A program made the position numbers and the translations under genes. From Loigolactobacillus iwatensis (GTDB lineage Bacteria > Bacillota > Bacilli > Lactobacillales > Lactobacillaceae), in the NCBI RefSeq assembly GCF_003950295.1, contig NZ_RHNP01000009.1, positions 1-64,000 on the forward strand: a stretch of 64,000 nt of DNA, read 5' to 3'. The notes beneath the pieces are model-generated. The model had not been told where the DNA came from. It did no database searches and worked only from the letters and a program-made list of their open reading frames with translations. This document shows positions 42,069 through 51,250 of this stretch, in pieces (within the stretch, counting starts at the first letter, position 1; every line of letters begins with the position of its first letter).

Positions 42069-45000
42069 CTATGCTGCTTGCTTGGAAATTCTTTTGGCCT
42101 TTAATAAAGGTAAACTGAAAATAACCGCGAATACAAGTAGAGCTATGAGACTTGCGATTGGGCTAGTTGCCAATCCGTTCATTGCGTAATTCAAACCATT
42201 TAACAAGTACGTACCTGGTAAAATCAGGCTTATTCCGCGGTAAACGGTTGATAACATCGCATTAGGCAACAGACCACCTGAGACAATTAATTGAACGAAA
42301 AGCAAGGCTAAGGTTGCAAGAACTCCTAGCGTTCCCCACCAGCGATCAAAAGCAAAGACAATCAGTGTGAATATTCCGCCACCCAACAATAAGAAGCCGA
42401 ATAAGCTGACTGGATGTGCAACTGTAATGCCCATTAACATGATAACGATGGTCATCAAAAGTGCTGATAGCCCTAATACACTACCTAATAACAATGCCTT
42501 TTGCCGCCGCGATTGTGCGCGCCAACGTGAACTATAACGATTAAAACCTAATTCGATTAAAATGGCACCTACAAATGAAACCATCAATACAACTAATGGC
42601 GCCAAAACATTCATTAATGGTTTGGCCAAATTATCAGCCTGAACCTTGTTTGAAACTGGCGTGACAAAATGATTAACGTTAGCCGGTTCAGTATTTAAAT
42701 TACTGACTTGGGCGCTGCCGGCAGCCAATTTTTTATTGAGCGTGCCCATTCCGTTATCCACTTTGCTAATGCCGGAATCAACCTTACGATCCCCAGTGGC
42801 CAATTGTTGTGCGCCATCAGCCAATTGACTGGTACCATCATTTAACGTACTACTGTTACTTGTTAATTGTTTACCACCTGAATTTAACTGATTGATCCCA
42901 CTAATTAGTGTTGGCACTTGACTATTTAACTGATTCAAGCCAGTTGTCAACTGATTAGAACCACCAGCCAACTGATTAACACCACTAATTAAAGTTGGTA
43001 CTTGACCATTTAATTGACCTAAACCACTGGCCAATTGCTGTGTTCCACTAACTAATTGCCCATTTTGGGCGACTAACTGCTGACTACCAGTGTTGACTTT
43101 ACTAGCACCGTTAGCTAACTGATTGGCCCCAGTAACGGTTTGATTGGCCCCAGTAGCTAGTTGGTTAACGCCATTTGCTAGGCTTGGAACTTGACCGTTC
43201 AATTGGCCTAAACCACTAGCCAACTGCTGTGTTCCACTAGTTAATTTATCATTTTGAGCAACCAATTGCTGACTGCCAGTTGCGGCCTTATTGGCCCCTG
43301 CAGACAATTGGGTAATGCCGCCCGTTAAGCTTGGCACTTGCCCATTTAATTGATTTAAACCACCCGCTAATGCAGTAGCACCACCAGTTAATTTATCATT
43401 TTGAGCAACCAACTGTTTGCTACCTGCTGCAGCTGTGTCCACACCATTTGTGTAGGCCTGAATTCCTGGCAGTAACCCAACTTGGCCATTGCCACCGTTT
43501 AATCCGCTGGCTACCTGTTGCAGGCCAGTGTGTAATTGTTCGGTTGCTTGAATGGCACCCATTGTCGTTGCCGTATTACCTTGTTGTTTTAAACCAGAAC
43601 TAACTTTAACTAATCCTGCTTGAAGCTGACTAATAGCCGTTTTAGCACCACTAATCACTGCTGGCGCGCCAGTTTGTTGATCGGCCAATTGATTAATACC
43701 GTTCTTCAAGGCCGTTAACTTAGGCTGTAACGCGTTTAATTGTTGTAACTGCGTTTGAGTATCTTCTAATGCAGGTTTGACAGTACCTAATGCTGTCCCT
43801 ACTTTGCCTAAATTGGCTTGTAAGGCCGTTGCGTCACCACCAGCACTTTGTAGCTGACTGCCTGCAGCAGCGACAGAAGTAGTACTGGTATCTAATTTAG
43901 CCTGAATGGCACTCACTTGTTTAACTAAATCAGGATTCTGTTTGAGTGTAGCGTCCGCGGCTAAACTCGCTACAGCGGCCTTGGTATCATTCAAACTGGT
44001 TGTAGCAGTCGCCAATTGACCACTCGCCGAGCTTTGATTATTAGCAAAAACTTTGGCACTAAGGTCACTTAAATTACTACCAGCGGCGGTTGCAGCAGTA
44101 CCACTAGTTGTCGCTGCTGTACTGACCGTGTTTAAATCGGTCGTTATTTTACCACTATCAATTGAAGTTACTGGCCCACTGATACCGGCACTAAGCTGAT
44201 CAATTCCTTTACTTAGTTGATCAAAGCCGGCGTTTAACTTTTGAATATCTGGCTGGCTAGTATTCACTTGATCATCAATTTCCTGTGCGGCCTGGGTTAA
44301 TGATTGCTGTAATTGACCGCTACCTTGAACTAGCTGACTAACACCACCATTGATTTGTTGACCACCACTATTTAAAGTTGCGCTGGAACTCGTTAGTTGA
44401 CCTAGGCCTGAATTCAATTTGTTAGCAACTAATGTGTAGGCTGTAACCCCGGTGCTTAAGCTACTACCGCCATCATTTAACTGAAAGACTGCGTTAGATA
44501 ATGGTTGACTGGCCAATTGTAACTGAGTTAAACCAGTTGCTAGCTGCTGATTACCCGTTGCCACCTGACTAGCACCGTTTGTATAAGCAGTAACGCCACT
44601 ATTTACTTGCTGACTGCCATCATATAATTGAAAAACAGCACTAGCTAGCGGTTGAATTTTTGTTTGCAGCTGATTAAGCCCAGTTGCAACTTGCTGATTG
44701 CCCGTTGCTAGTTGCTGGCTACCACTGGCCAATTGTTGATTGGCAGTCGCAATTTGACTAGCGCCATTTGTATAAGCAGTAACACCACTATTTAATTGAT
44801 TGCCACCACTGGCCAACTGTGAGACACCACTGGCCAAAGGTTGCGTTTTGGTCTGTAATTGGTTCAAACCAGCGCTTAATTGTGTACTACCTGTATACAA
44901 TTGGAACACACCACTGGCTAAGGGTTTGCTGGCCGATTGTAATTGTTTAACGCCGGCCGCTAGCTGATCAACCCCAGCGGTATATTTCGCTTCACCCGCC

Positions 45001-45635
45001 TTAAAGGTGACCATCTTATCCGCTAATATATCCAAATTACTAGCGATCTGCTTATTTCCACTAACAAGCTGGCCGGTACCCTTCTTTAATTTTTTGGTCC
45101 CATTGTGAGCCTGCTCAACGCCCTGTCCTAACTGGTTAATTGAACTCAGCATTGCTTGATCGTAAGCACGTTGCACATTGGCAACAACTTGTGACCGTAG
45201 CTTCTGGGCCACCGTATCAGTAATCAAATGTGAAGCAAAATTATTGTGATCGGATAGATCAACCTTAATTTGACTGACCTTTGGCCGCTTGTTTAAAACA
45301 GTCGTTGCGTTTTTAGAAAAATTAGTTGGTAACGTTAACTTCATCAAATAGCTACCATCTTTTAATTTTTCGTTGGCCGTTTGTTTGGAAACAAAATGCC
45401 ACGTGACCTGATGATTATGCCGTAATGCCTTTTCAACACCTGTTCCCAATGCCACCGTCTTTCCCTGGAATTTGGCATTTTGGTCTTGATTAACAACTGC
45501 CACATTAATGCGGCTAGTGTTCGTTCGTTGTTCGTAGGCAACAAAATTTAACGCAATAAATAATAATAATAGCGGAATAATAATAATGAGCCCGACGAGT
45601 AGCAACTGGCGTGAATGATTCTTGATGGTTTGCAT
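42069..45635 (-). CDS. YhgE/Pip-family membrane protein with a giant repeat domain
   Basis: 1188 aa, longer than the usual 700-900 aa. One N-terminal helix (residues about 10-31), the conserved YhgE ectodomain (VAVVNQDQNAKFQGK) to about 160, then roughly 820 residues dominated by repeats of the pattern QL-x2-G-x2-QL-x2-GL-x-QL with many Ser/Thr/Asn/Gln, then five C-terminal helices from about 1005. The repeats resemble those of Pip, the lactococcal phage infection protein, and of type VII-linked EsaA. It is predicted to span the membrane and extend through the wall. Function in lactobacilli is unknown; a phage-receptor-like or secretion role is inference. Translation start has AGGAGG 11 bases upstream. 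Confidence 0.9.
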   Translation of the reverse strand: MQTIKNHSRQLLLVGLIIIIPLLLLFIALNFVAYEQRTNTSRINVAVVNQDQNAKFQGKTVALGTGVEKALRHNHQVTWHFVSKQTANEKLKDGSYLMKLTLPTNFSKNATTVLNKRPKVSQIKVDLSDHNNFASHLITDTVAQKLRSQVVANVQRAYDQAMLSSINQLGQGVEQAHNGTKKLKKGTGQLVSGNKQIASNLDILADKMVTFKAGEAKYTAGVDQLAAGVKQLQSASKPLASGVFQLYTGSTQLSAGLNQLQTKTQPLASGVSQLASGGNQLNSGVTAYTNGASQIATANQQLASGSQQLATGNQQVATGLNQLQTKIQPLASAVFQLYDGSQQVNSGVTAYTNGASQVATGNQQLATGLTQLQLASQPLSNAVFQLNDGGSSLSTGVTAYTLVANKLNSGLGQLTSSSATLNSGGQQINGGVSQLVQGSGQLQQSLTQAAQEIDDQVNTSQPDIQKLNAGFDQLSKGIDQLSAGISGPVTSIDSGKITTDLNTVSTAATTSGTAATAAGSNLSDLSAKVFANNQSSASGQLATATTSLNDTKAAVASLAADATLKQNPDLVKQVSAIQAKLDTSTTSVAAAGSQLQSAGGDATALQANLGKVGTALGTVKPALEDTQTQLQQLNALQPKLTALKNGINQLADQQTGAPAVISGAKTAISQLQAGLVKVSSGLKQQGNTATTMGAIQATEQLHTGLQQVASGLNGGNGQVGLLPGIQAYTNGVDTAAAGSKQLVAQNDKLTGGATALAGGLNQLNGQVPSLTGGITQLSAGANKAATGSQQLVAQNDKLTSGTQQLASGLGQLNGQVPSLANGVNQLATGANQTVTGANQLANGASKVNTGSQQLVAQNGQLVSGTQQLASGLGQLNGQVPTLISGVNQLAGGSNQLTTGLNQLNSQVPTLISGINQLNSGGKQLTSNSSTLNDGTSQLADGAQQLATGDRKVDSGISKVDNGMGTLNKKLAAGSAQVSNLNTEPANVNHFVTPVSNKVQADNLAKPLMNVLAPLVVLMVSFVGAILIELGFNRYSSRWRAQSRRQKALLLGSVLGLSALLMTIVIMLMGITVAHPVSLFGFLLLGGGIFTLIVFAFDRWWGTLGVLATLALLFVQLIVSGGLLPNAMLSTVYRGISLILPGTYLLNGLNYAMNGLATSPIASLIALLVFAVIFSLPLLKAKRISKQAA

Positions 45636-45639
45636 CTCC

Positions 45640-45930
45640 CTAGCAACCTCCTAAATAGTTTAAGGTCTATTCTGTGCTTGGTACAAAATCTTATTACCAG
45701 ATAGCACGAAAAATATGACCTTCTGAAGAATTTAATGCCACTTTTGATTCTTGTTAATGGGCTATATCGTATATGCCATTAACAATATAAAACTATCGCG
45801 CAAAATTGATCGCTTGTCAATTTTATTTTTATAAAATCAGAACTAAAGCGTACTTGAAAAATACTAATAATAGTATTTATTTCATAAAATGATTACCAGG
45901 TCTTCATGCTTTCTTCAAAAACCATTAGTA
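45640..45930. other. Gap upstream of yhgE
   Basis: AT-rich, includes a short GGCTATA..TATGCC dyad near 45760-45780 and presumably the yhgE promoter. No gene seen. Confidence 0.3.
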
Positions 45931-45939
45931 TGCTAATTA

Positions 45940-46070
45940 CATAGAGATGAGGTACTTTCCTACCTTATCAATCTACCCTAAAAACTCCTAATTTAATGAT
46001 AAGCAGCTATAGCCCTAACTATAGCTACCTCTAAATCAAACCTTCTAACCCTAATTAGAAGGTTTTTTTT
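45940..46070 (+). ncRNA. Candidate small RNA: three hairpins with CCCUAA loops and a terminator
   Basis: Three hairpins follow one another in an intergenic gap. H1: GATGAGGTA (45946-45954) pairs with TACCTTATC (45961-45969). H2: AGCTATAG (46005-46012) pairs perfectly with CTATAGCT (46019-46026), loop CCCTAA. H3: AACCTTCTAA (46039-46048) pairs perfectly with TTAGAAGGTT (46055-46064), loop again CCCTAA, followed by eight Ts. The linker between H1 and H2 has a third CCCTAA (in CTACCCTAAAA). A rightward transcript ending in a full terminator with no frame in it fits a trans-acting small RNA; repeated C-rich loops are the usual seed for blocking GGG-containing ribosome-binding sites. A TATGCT at 45929-45934 could be its -10. 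Confidence 0.55.
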
Positions 46071-46124
46071 GTCTTCAACCATAGCTTGAAAAAGTAAATG
46101 TACTTACTGCCTATTGGCCTCTTT

Positions 46125-46153
46125 TTGTGACTGTCACTCAAATATGGCATAAT
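46125..46153 (+). promoter_or_regulatory. Promoter of ktrB
   Basis: -35 TTGTGA (46125-46130), 17-base spacer, -10 CATAAT (46148-46153), about 30 bases before the ktrB start. I see no room for a c-di-AMP riboswitch between it and the gene. Confidence 0.6.
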
Positions 46154-46182
46154 GAAGGCATTAACAATAAGGGGGTAAGCTA

Positions 46183-47532
46183 GTGGAACTGCCTGGTTTC
46201 AAACATCGGATACCACTGCCTAGAATATTAACTTTTGGTTTCTTTATTTTGATCATTCTAGGTGGCTTGCTTCTATCATTACCAATGGCCACGCGCAATG
46301 GCCACGCAACTTCGTTTATAGATGCACTATTCACTGCAACTTCGGCCATTTGTATCACTGGACTGACCACCGTTAATACAGCGGCGCACTGGTCGGTCTT
46401 TGGTCAAAGCATTATTATGCTGCTCGTTGAAATTGGTGGACTGGGCTTCATGTCATTTACAGTTCTGCCATTTATCCTGTTCCGCCGCCATGTCGATCTA
46501 ACAACACGGCTACTGGTCAAAGAATCACTTAACTTCGAAAATCTCTCAGATGTTAGTAGTGTTATGAAGTACGTCATTGGTCTATCCGCACTTATCCAAA
46601 GCATTGGTGCTGGTCTATTATTTATCGATTTTTACCCGCGCTATGGATTAGGCCGCGGATTATTTATCAGCGTCTTTCAATCAATCATGGCTTTTTGTAA
46701 TGCCGGTTTCGATTTATTTGGCAATAGTTTAGAAAGCTACCAAAATGATCCCTATTTACTTTTAGTGATTAGTGCGTTAATCATTGCTGGTGGACTGGGT
46801 TTTCTAGTCTGGCGGGATCTACTTCTGCTCCGAAAACGGAAACGACTGTCCTTACATACTAAGTTGGCTTTGAGCACCAGTGCCATTTTGTTAGTTGGTG
46901 GCACGCTTATTTTTAGTTTGACTGAAAATAATTTGGCTGTATTGACGCCTAACGTTAGCCCGTTTAATCGTTTGATTAACACCTTCTTTCTAGCGGTAAC
47001 GCCACGAACGGCCGGCCTAACAACACTGCCTTACCACCAACTTTCAATTGCCGGAATTGTCCTGACGATCGTTCTCATGTTTATTGGTGGGACCTCTGGC
47101 TCAACGGCCGGCGGAATCAAGACAACCACGTTCGGTTTGTTAACTTTACAGAGTTGGGCAGTTTTACGTGGCCACCACGATGTCGAATTTAGCAAACGCC
47201 GTTTCAGTGACCAAAATATTCTGCGCGCACTCATGTTGGTTTTTGCCAGCATAGCGCTTGTCGTCACTGCTATCATGATTTTAACGGCAACGGAAGCAAC
47301 GCCGGCACGCTACGGGTTAGAGTACGTCACGTTTGAGGTGGTTTCGGCCTTTAGTACCACCGGCATGTCACTTGGTTTAACACCTCACCTAAGCGTAATT
47401 GGCAAGCTGATTATCATGTTGTTAATGTTTCTAGGCCGTGTTGGAATTTACACCGTGATGTTCACTGCCCTAAACACGAACCGCACAAAAAAAGGTTACC
47501 GCTACCCTACCGAAAATATTCTTATCGGTTAG
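46183..47532 (+). CDS. ktrB: Potassium uptake channel subunit KtrB (TrkH family)
   Basis: 449 aa membrane protein of four M1-P-M2 repeats. The four selectivity-filter segments are visible: AICITGLTT, FCNAGFDLF, TPRTAGLTT and FSTTGMSLG, each with the key glycine. It forms the K+ path and works with the KtrA ring encoded next. The GTG start follows AAGGGGG. Confidence 0.94.
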   Translation: MELPGFKHRIPLPRILTFGFFILIILGGLLLSLPMATRNGHATSFIDALFTATSAICITGLTTVNTAAHWSVFGQSIIMLLVEIGGLGFMSFTVLPFILFRRHVDLTTRLLVKESLNFENLSDVSSVMKYVIGLSALIQSIGAGLLFIDFYPRYGLGRGLFISVFQSIMAFCNAGFDLFGNSLESYQNDPYLLLVISALIIAGGLGFLVWRDLLLLRKRKRLSLHTKLALSTSAILLVGGTLIFSLTENNLAVLTPNVSPFNRLINTFFLAVTPRTAGLTTLPYHQLSIAGIVLTIVLMFIGGTSGSTAGGIKTTTFGLLTLQSWAVLRGHHDVEFSKRRFSDQNILRALMLVFASIALVVTAIMILTATEATPARYGLEYVTFEVVSAFSTTGMSLGLTPHLSVIGKLIIMLLMFLGRVGIYTVMFTALNTNRTKKGYRYPTENILIG

Positions 47533-47639
47533 AACCTTTTAGGATGTGGTAATAATCATTGGTCGACTGCTATAAAAATGACCACTAATTACCTAACTTA
47601 AGTGTGTATCAAAAATATTTTCCAGAAAGGACCAGCCTT

Positions 47640-48302
47640 ATGAAACAAAATTTTGCTGTCATCGGCCTAGGTCGTTTTGGTACCAGCATTTGCCGTGTGT
47701 TGGCCCAAGAGCACCAAGATGTTTTGGCAATTGACATTAATGAAGAACGCGTGAATAGTCTGGCAAATATTGCAACTCAGGTTGTTGTTGCCGATGGTCA
47801 GGATGAAGAAACTTTAAAATCACTTGGAATTGGTAATTTTGATCACGTCATCGTATCGATCGGTAAAAATATTCAGGCAAATATTCTAGTGACGTTAATT
47901 GTTAAGGAATTAGGTGTTCCTGACATCACCGCCAAGGCAGAAAATAATACCCACGCTCGTGTTTTGACCCGAATTGGTGCCGATCATGTTGTTCACCCTG
48001 AACGTGACATGGGCGAGCGTGTAGCTCATCACTTGCTATCCCCAAATATTCTAAATTATTTGGCACTAAATGATGATGTAACGATGGCAGAAATTAAAAT
48101 TACGAATCCTAAGTTTACCGGTAAAACACTTCAGGCGATTAACTTTCACCAACAATTTGGACTAACGGTTATTGCCATTCAACACGGCAATAAAGTAACT
48201 GTTTCACCCGCGGGCGACGCACTGGTTCAGCTAAATGACGAATTGTCAGTCGTTGGCCCAACAACTGCCGTGGACCGACTAGACGCGCAAATGAAGAACT
48301 AA
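47640..48302 (+). CDS. ktrA: Potassium uptake regulatory subunit KtrA (RCK)
   Basis: 220 aa cytosolic protein. RCK_N Rossmann domain with GLGRFGTS at the start and an acidic D in AIDINEERV, then RCK_C from about residue 135. Binds nucleotides and gates KtrB; RCK_C of KtrA proteins can bind c-di-AMP. The start is the ATG behind AGAAAGGA; a longer frame upstream lacks a site. 107 bases after ktrB, same operon. Confidence 0.93.
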   Translation: MKQNFAVIGLGRFGTSICRVLAQEHQDVLAIDINEERVNSLANIATQVVVADGQDEETLKSLGIGNFDHVIVSIGKNIQANILVTLIVKELGVPDITAKAENNTHARVLTRIGADHVVHPERDMGERVAHHLLSPNILNYLALNDDVTMAEIKITNPKFTGKTLQAINFHQQFGLTVIAIQHGNKVTVSPAGDALVQLNDELSVVGPTTAVDRLDAQMKN

Positions 48303-48383
48303 TTTGGCCAAAGTAATGCTGTTTTAGCCAAAAAACTGGTATTATAAAGGTGAAATTAGCTGAATTTTAGGGAGGATCTAACA

Positions 48384-48800
48384 ATGACTGATTTAGAAAA
48401 AGTAATGCTTGGTGCCAACAAATTAGCGTACGCCACTAGTTTGGAAAATATTCCTAATCTAAGAATTGTAAATTTTGTTTGGGAAAAAGAAACACCCGCA
48501 GTTGTCTATTTTGCTTCAGTTCACGATTCACAAGGTGTTCAGGAGTTTTTAAGTAGTAAAAAAATCGCCTTTTCAACGATTCCTGACTCCGGTAACGCTC
48601 ACGTAGCAACCAACGATGCGACGGGGATTGCATCAAAACGAACTTTGGCCGAAATGCGCGAAACTTTCCTTAAACAAATTCCCGGTTTTGATAAGGTACT
48701 TAACCTAATTGGCGATCAATTAGCTGTCTATGAAATCCACATTCACTCGACTGAGGTTGACCTTGGCCTAGGTAATGGTAATAATCGTTTAACTTTCTAA
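48384..48800 (+). CDS. Pyridoxamine 5'-phosphate oxidase-like (split-barrel flavin) protein
   Basis: 138 aa. N-terminal part resembles the PNPOx-like split barrel (KLAYATSLENIPNLRIVNFVWE cut at the strand breaks, VYFASVHDSQGVQEFLS). The C-terminal half is less typical. True PNP oxidase residues are not evident, so a flavin- or F420-like binding protein of unknown substrate is the safer call. The ATG lies behind GGGAGGA. Probably its own transcript after ktrA. Confidence 0.7.
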   Translation: MTDLEKVMLGANKLAYATSLENIPNLRIVNFVWEKETPAVVYFASVHDSQGVQEFLSSKKIAFSTIPDSGNAHVATNDATGIASKRTLAEMRETFLKQIPGFDKVLNLIGDQLAVYEIHIHSTEVDLGLGNGNNRLTF

Positions 48801-48822
48801 TCCACTAAAAATGGCTAGGGAG

Positions 48823-48992
48823 TGGAGCAAAAGTCGGTTTTGGGTTCACTGCGTAACGTAAGCTAATTTAATAACCATAATACGGTTATTAAATTAGCTG
48901 TAGTTAGGCACGTGAGCCCAGACTTTTGGCGCACGTTCTAGAGTAATGCCCAAAAATAGTAGGCAGTCAGGACTTTTGTCCCAGCCGCCTAC
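48823..48992. repeat. Dispersed repeat family A, copy 2 with a hairpin insert
   Basis: Collinear with 11640-11764, but between GTAAGCTAA and GGCACGTGA it holds an extra dyad: AGCTAATTTAATAACC (48861-48876) and its perfect complement (48884-48899), spacer 7 bases. The right end carries the GGACTTTTGTCCCAGCC motif. Confidence 0.75.
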
Positions 48993-49005
48993 TATTTTTA
49001 TTTAC

Positions 49006-50508
49006 TCAATTTATACTTTTCAGTTCGATTTTTTGTGTGGCAACAGCCGCAGTGAACATTCGGTCATGATCGACCAGTAACATTGCTGGCTGGTAATCTA
49101 AAACCAATTGTTGAATCTGCTCCCGCGTTAAAACGTCTAAGTAATTTAGCGGTTCATCCCAAATGTAAAGTTCTGCCGGTTCACACAGCGAGCGGGCCAG
49201 TGCCACTTTACGCTTCTGCCCCATACTGAATTGCTCAATTCGTTTACTAAATAATTGTCGTTCAAAACCTAATTTTCGCAGAACCGTTAATAACTGCGTT
49301 AAATCAACTTGCTTTTCTGCGGCAAATTCAGATAAGCTACCAGTTAGTTCAGAAAATTTTTGGGCCAAATATGAGTAATGACTAGTCGCCAAATTAACAT
49401 TTCCACTAGCAATTAATCGCTGCTCACCTAAAATGGCCTTAAGAATAGTTGATTTCCCAGTTCCATTAGCACCGGACAAAACTAAACGTTCACCTGGCGA
49501 AATACTGAAAGCCAACGGTTGATTTAATGGTTGTTGCTGCTTAACAACTAACTGTTCAATAGTCAATAATGCCTGCTTAGTTCGTCCAAGCTGGTAGTTA
49601 AGTGGCAATTCATCTGTTTCCTCAACGTTTTGCAATAATTGCTTTTTGGCCTTGACGGCTGCAGTGGACCGCTTCTGAATTGCCAGTGATCGCTTCATTA
49701 CTTTGGCCGCACGGTGGCCCACAAAACCACGATCAAGGTTAGCGTGCTCCTCACTTTTATGACTAACATACTTACCGCGTTCGGCCTGTTTAGACCACTG
49801 CTTTTTTTGCGCAGCCGTTTGTTCCAAACGTTTAATGTCGTGGCGCAATTTATGTTCTGTTCGTTGTTCAAACTGCTCCTGCTCTTTTTTGGCCTGTTGC
49901 CAAGTACTGTAGTTACCCTGTTGAACGGTTATTTGAGCACGTTCAATTGCCAAAGTATGGTCGATCACTTGGTTTAGAAATAATCGATCATGACTAACGA
50001 CAATAAACCCCCGTTTCTTTTGAAGATATTTGGCAACAATCTCCCGACCAGATTGGTCTAAGTGATTAGTTGGCTCGTCAATCAGTTGGAAATGTGTATT
50101 ATCCGCAAATAACGCGGCCAGTCCAACTTTGGTCTGCTCGCCTGGACTTAACGTCCGGTACGGGCGGTAAAGTATTTCTGGATCAGCAGCCAATAATTCA
50201 CATTCGCGCTCAACTTGCCATTCCTCGCCGAGATCAATTTGACCATCGGTTTGTAAAATTGTCATAAAAGGCAAGCTAGTATCAATGACTTTTTGTGGAA
50301 AATAGGTAAAGACTTGATCCGTTATAATTTGACCATCATAAGCTAGTTGGCCTAACAATAGGCGTAATAAAGTCGTTTTTCCTCGTCCATTACGTCCAAT
50401 TAGGCCTAGTTTCCAGCTGGCATCTAGTTTTAAAGTTGTATTTTTAAAAATTGCTGTTGCCATATCTGGATAGTGAAAATTTAAATTTTGAATTTGAATT
50501 GTTCCCAT
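49006..50508 (-). CDS. ABC-F ATPase, Lsa-like (ribosome-associated)
   Basis: 500 aa, two ABC domains and no membrane part. Walker A motifs GRNGRGKTT (about 38-46) and GANGTGKST (about 345), signatures LSPGEQTK and FSMGQKRK, and a charged linker with EHKLRHDIKRLEQ and RGKYVSHKSEEHANLDRG (cut at KY). The length and the N-terminal wording resemble the Lsa/VmlR group, which displace lincosamides, pleuromutilins and streptogramin A from the ribosome. Many lactobacilli carry such genes intrinsically; whether this one protects is untested. The ATG lies behind GGGGTGAT. A terminator-like hairpin stands in its leader (see next). Confidence 0.88.
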   Translation of the reverse strand: MGTIQIQNLNFHYPDMATAIFKNTTLKLDASWKLGLIGRNGRGKTTLLRLLLGQLAYDGQIITDQVFTYFPQKVIDTSLPFMTILQTDGQIDLGEEWQVERECELLAADPEILYRPYRTLSPGEQTKVGLAALFADNTHFQLIDEPTNHLDQSGREIVAKYLQKKRGFIVVSHDRLFLNQVIDHTLAIERAQITVQQGNYSTWQQAKKEQEQFEQRTEHKLRHDIKRLEQTAAQKKQWSKQAERGKYVSHKSEEHANLDRGFVGHRAAKVMKRSLAIQKRSTAAVKAKKQLLQNVEETDELPLNYQLGRTKQALLTIEQLVVKQQQPLNQPLAFSISPGERLVLSGANGTGKSTILKAILGEQRLIASGNVNLATSHYSYLAQKFSELTGSLSEFAAEKQVDLTQLLTVLRKLGFERQLFSKRIEQFSMGQKRKVALARSLCEPAELYIWDEPLNYLDVLTREQIQQLVLDYQPAMLLVDHDRMFTAAVATQKIELKSIN

Positions 50509-50566
50509 ATCTGATCACCCCGTTATCTTGTGATGACCGGCTAAAACCCATTTTCTGGTACACAAA

Positions 50567-50590
50567 AAAGGACACAGTGCTGTGTCCTTT
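50567..50590 (-). terminator. Terminator or attenuator before the ABC-F gene
   Basis: AAAGGACACAG-TG-CTGTGTCCTTT is a perfect palindrome followed by TTT (six Ts in all) on the minus strand. It lies 59 bases before the ABC-F start. It could end EPS transcripts, but its closeness to the start codon fits transcription attenuation of the resistance gene. Confidence 0.65.
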
Positions 50591-50599
50591 GATCAACTA

Positions 50600-50885
50600 A
50601 CAAATTATGTCCTGGGAGAGTGTTGGGACAAGCGTTTAGATTCCGAGGATTACTGACGTTGTCGATCGGACTAGGATGAACCCAAGTCCGAATCGCAGCC
50701 TAAACAGACGAATTACCTTTGAAAAAGGTGATTTGGCTGTTGTAGCTACTATTCCGCAATTGAGGATTATTAGCCAAGTACGCTAATAATCTTGATGCTT
50801 CATCCGTTATCCATTCAACTACGGCGAAAGGCGCCAAGTTGAAACATGGCAACCGCAGGAATCTGCTTTTTCAAACACTCTCTAG
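50600..50885. repeat. Dispersed repeat family B, copy
   Basis: Ends with GCTTTTTCAAACACTCTCTAG (50865-50885), identical over 21 bases to 41328-41348; CCGCAATTGAG at about 50755 also recurs near 24097. Its left part (GAGAGTGTTGGGACAAGCG) is different from the 41-kb copy. Confidence 0.65.
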
Positions 50886-51136
50886 TACCTAAACTTGATG
50901 TTATTGTGATCAAAGTGAGTCCAAGTTGCACCGAAAATAGCCTTCAGGAATAGTTCCCTGCACCGGCCGAATTTCAATTAGCGACAACTTGTATTCTTCA
51001 ATCCCATCAACATCCCTTCGTTTTAAATTAAAATTAGTTTAGCACGTCCTGGCCGAGAACACAACTTGAATTAGTGATGTGCTTTGAGCCCCTGGTTCTG
51101 TCTCAATCTATTCTAATCTGATCGCCATTAGTGTGG

Positions 51137-51237
51137 CCAATAACAACTCTTAATTGCAGAGGCTGGGATAAAACTGCTTATTGTTTTCAAACATTGCTCT
51201 AGAACGTGAACTTCAAACCGACTTTTATTCCACTCCT
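51137..51237 (-). repeat. Dispersed repeat family A, shortened inverted copy
   Basis: On the minus strand GAGTGGAATAAAAGTCGGTTT, GTTCACGTTCTAGAGCAATG and TTTTATCCCAGCC appear in the same order as in the 48.8-kb copy, with the central part missing. Confidence 0.65.
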
Positions 51238-51250
51238 TTTGGTTCGTTCC

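Larger units (their letters stand above)
50509..51250. other. 742-base gap between the ABC-F and EPS polymerase genes
   Basis: Holds the hairpin at 50567-50590, a family B repeat at about 50600-50885 (with an inner dyad GATTATTAGC/GCTAATAATC) and an inverted family A fragment at 51137-51237. From 50890 to 51130 I see nothing recognisable. Confidence 0.4.

Noticed and set aside
42500-45100. CRISPR-like or tandem DNA array
   Set aside because: The repetition is at the protein level (QLxxG units) within one long gene; units are degenerate and there are no unique spacers.
45636-46182. c-di-AMP (ydaO) riboswitch before ktrB
   Set aside because: The structured region ends in its own terminator before the ktrB promoter, and the conserved ydaO core is not visible; a separate small RNA fits better.
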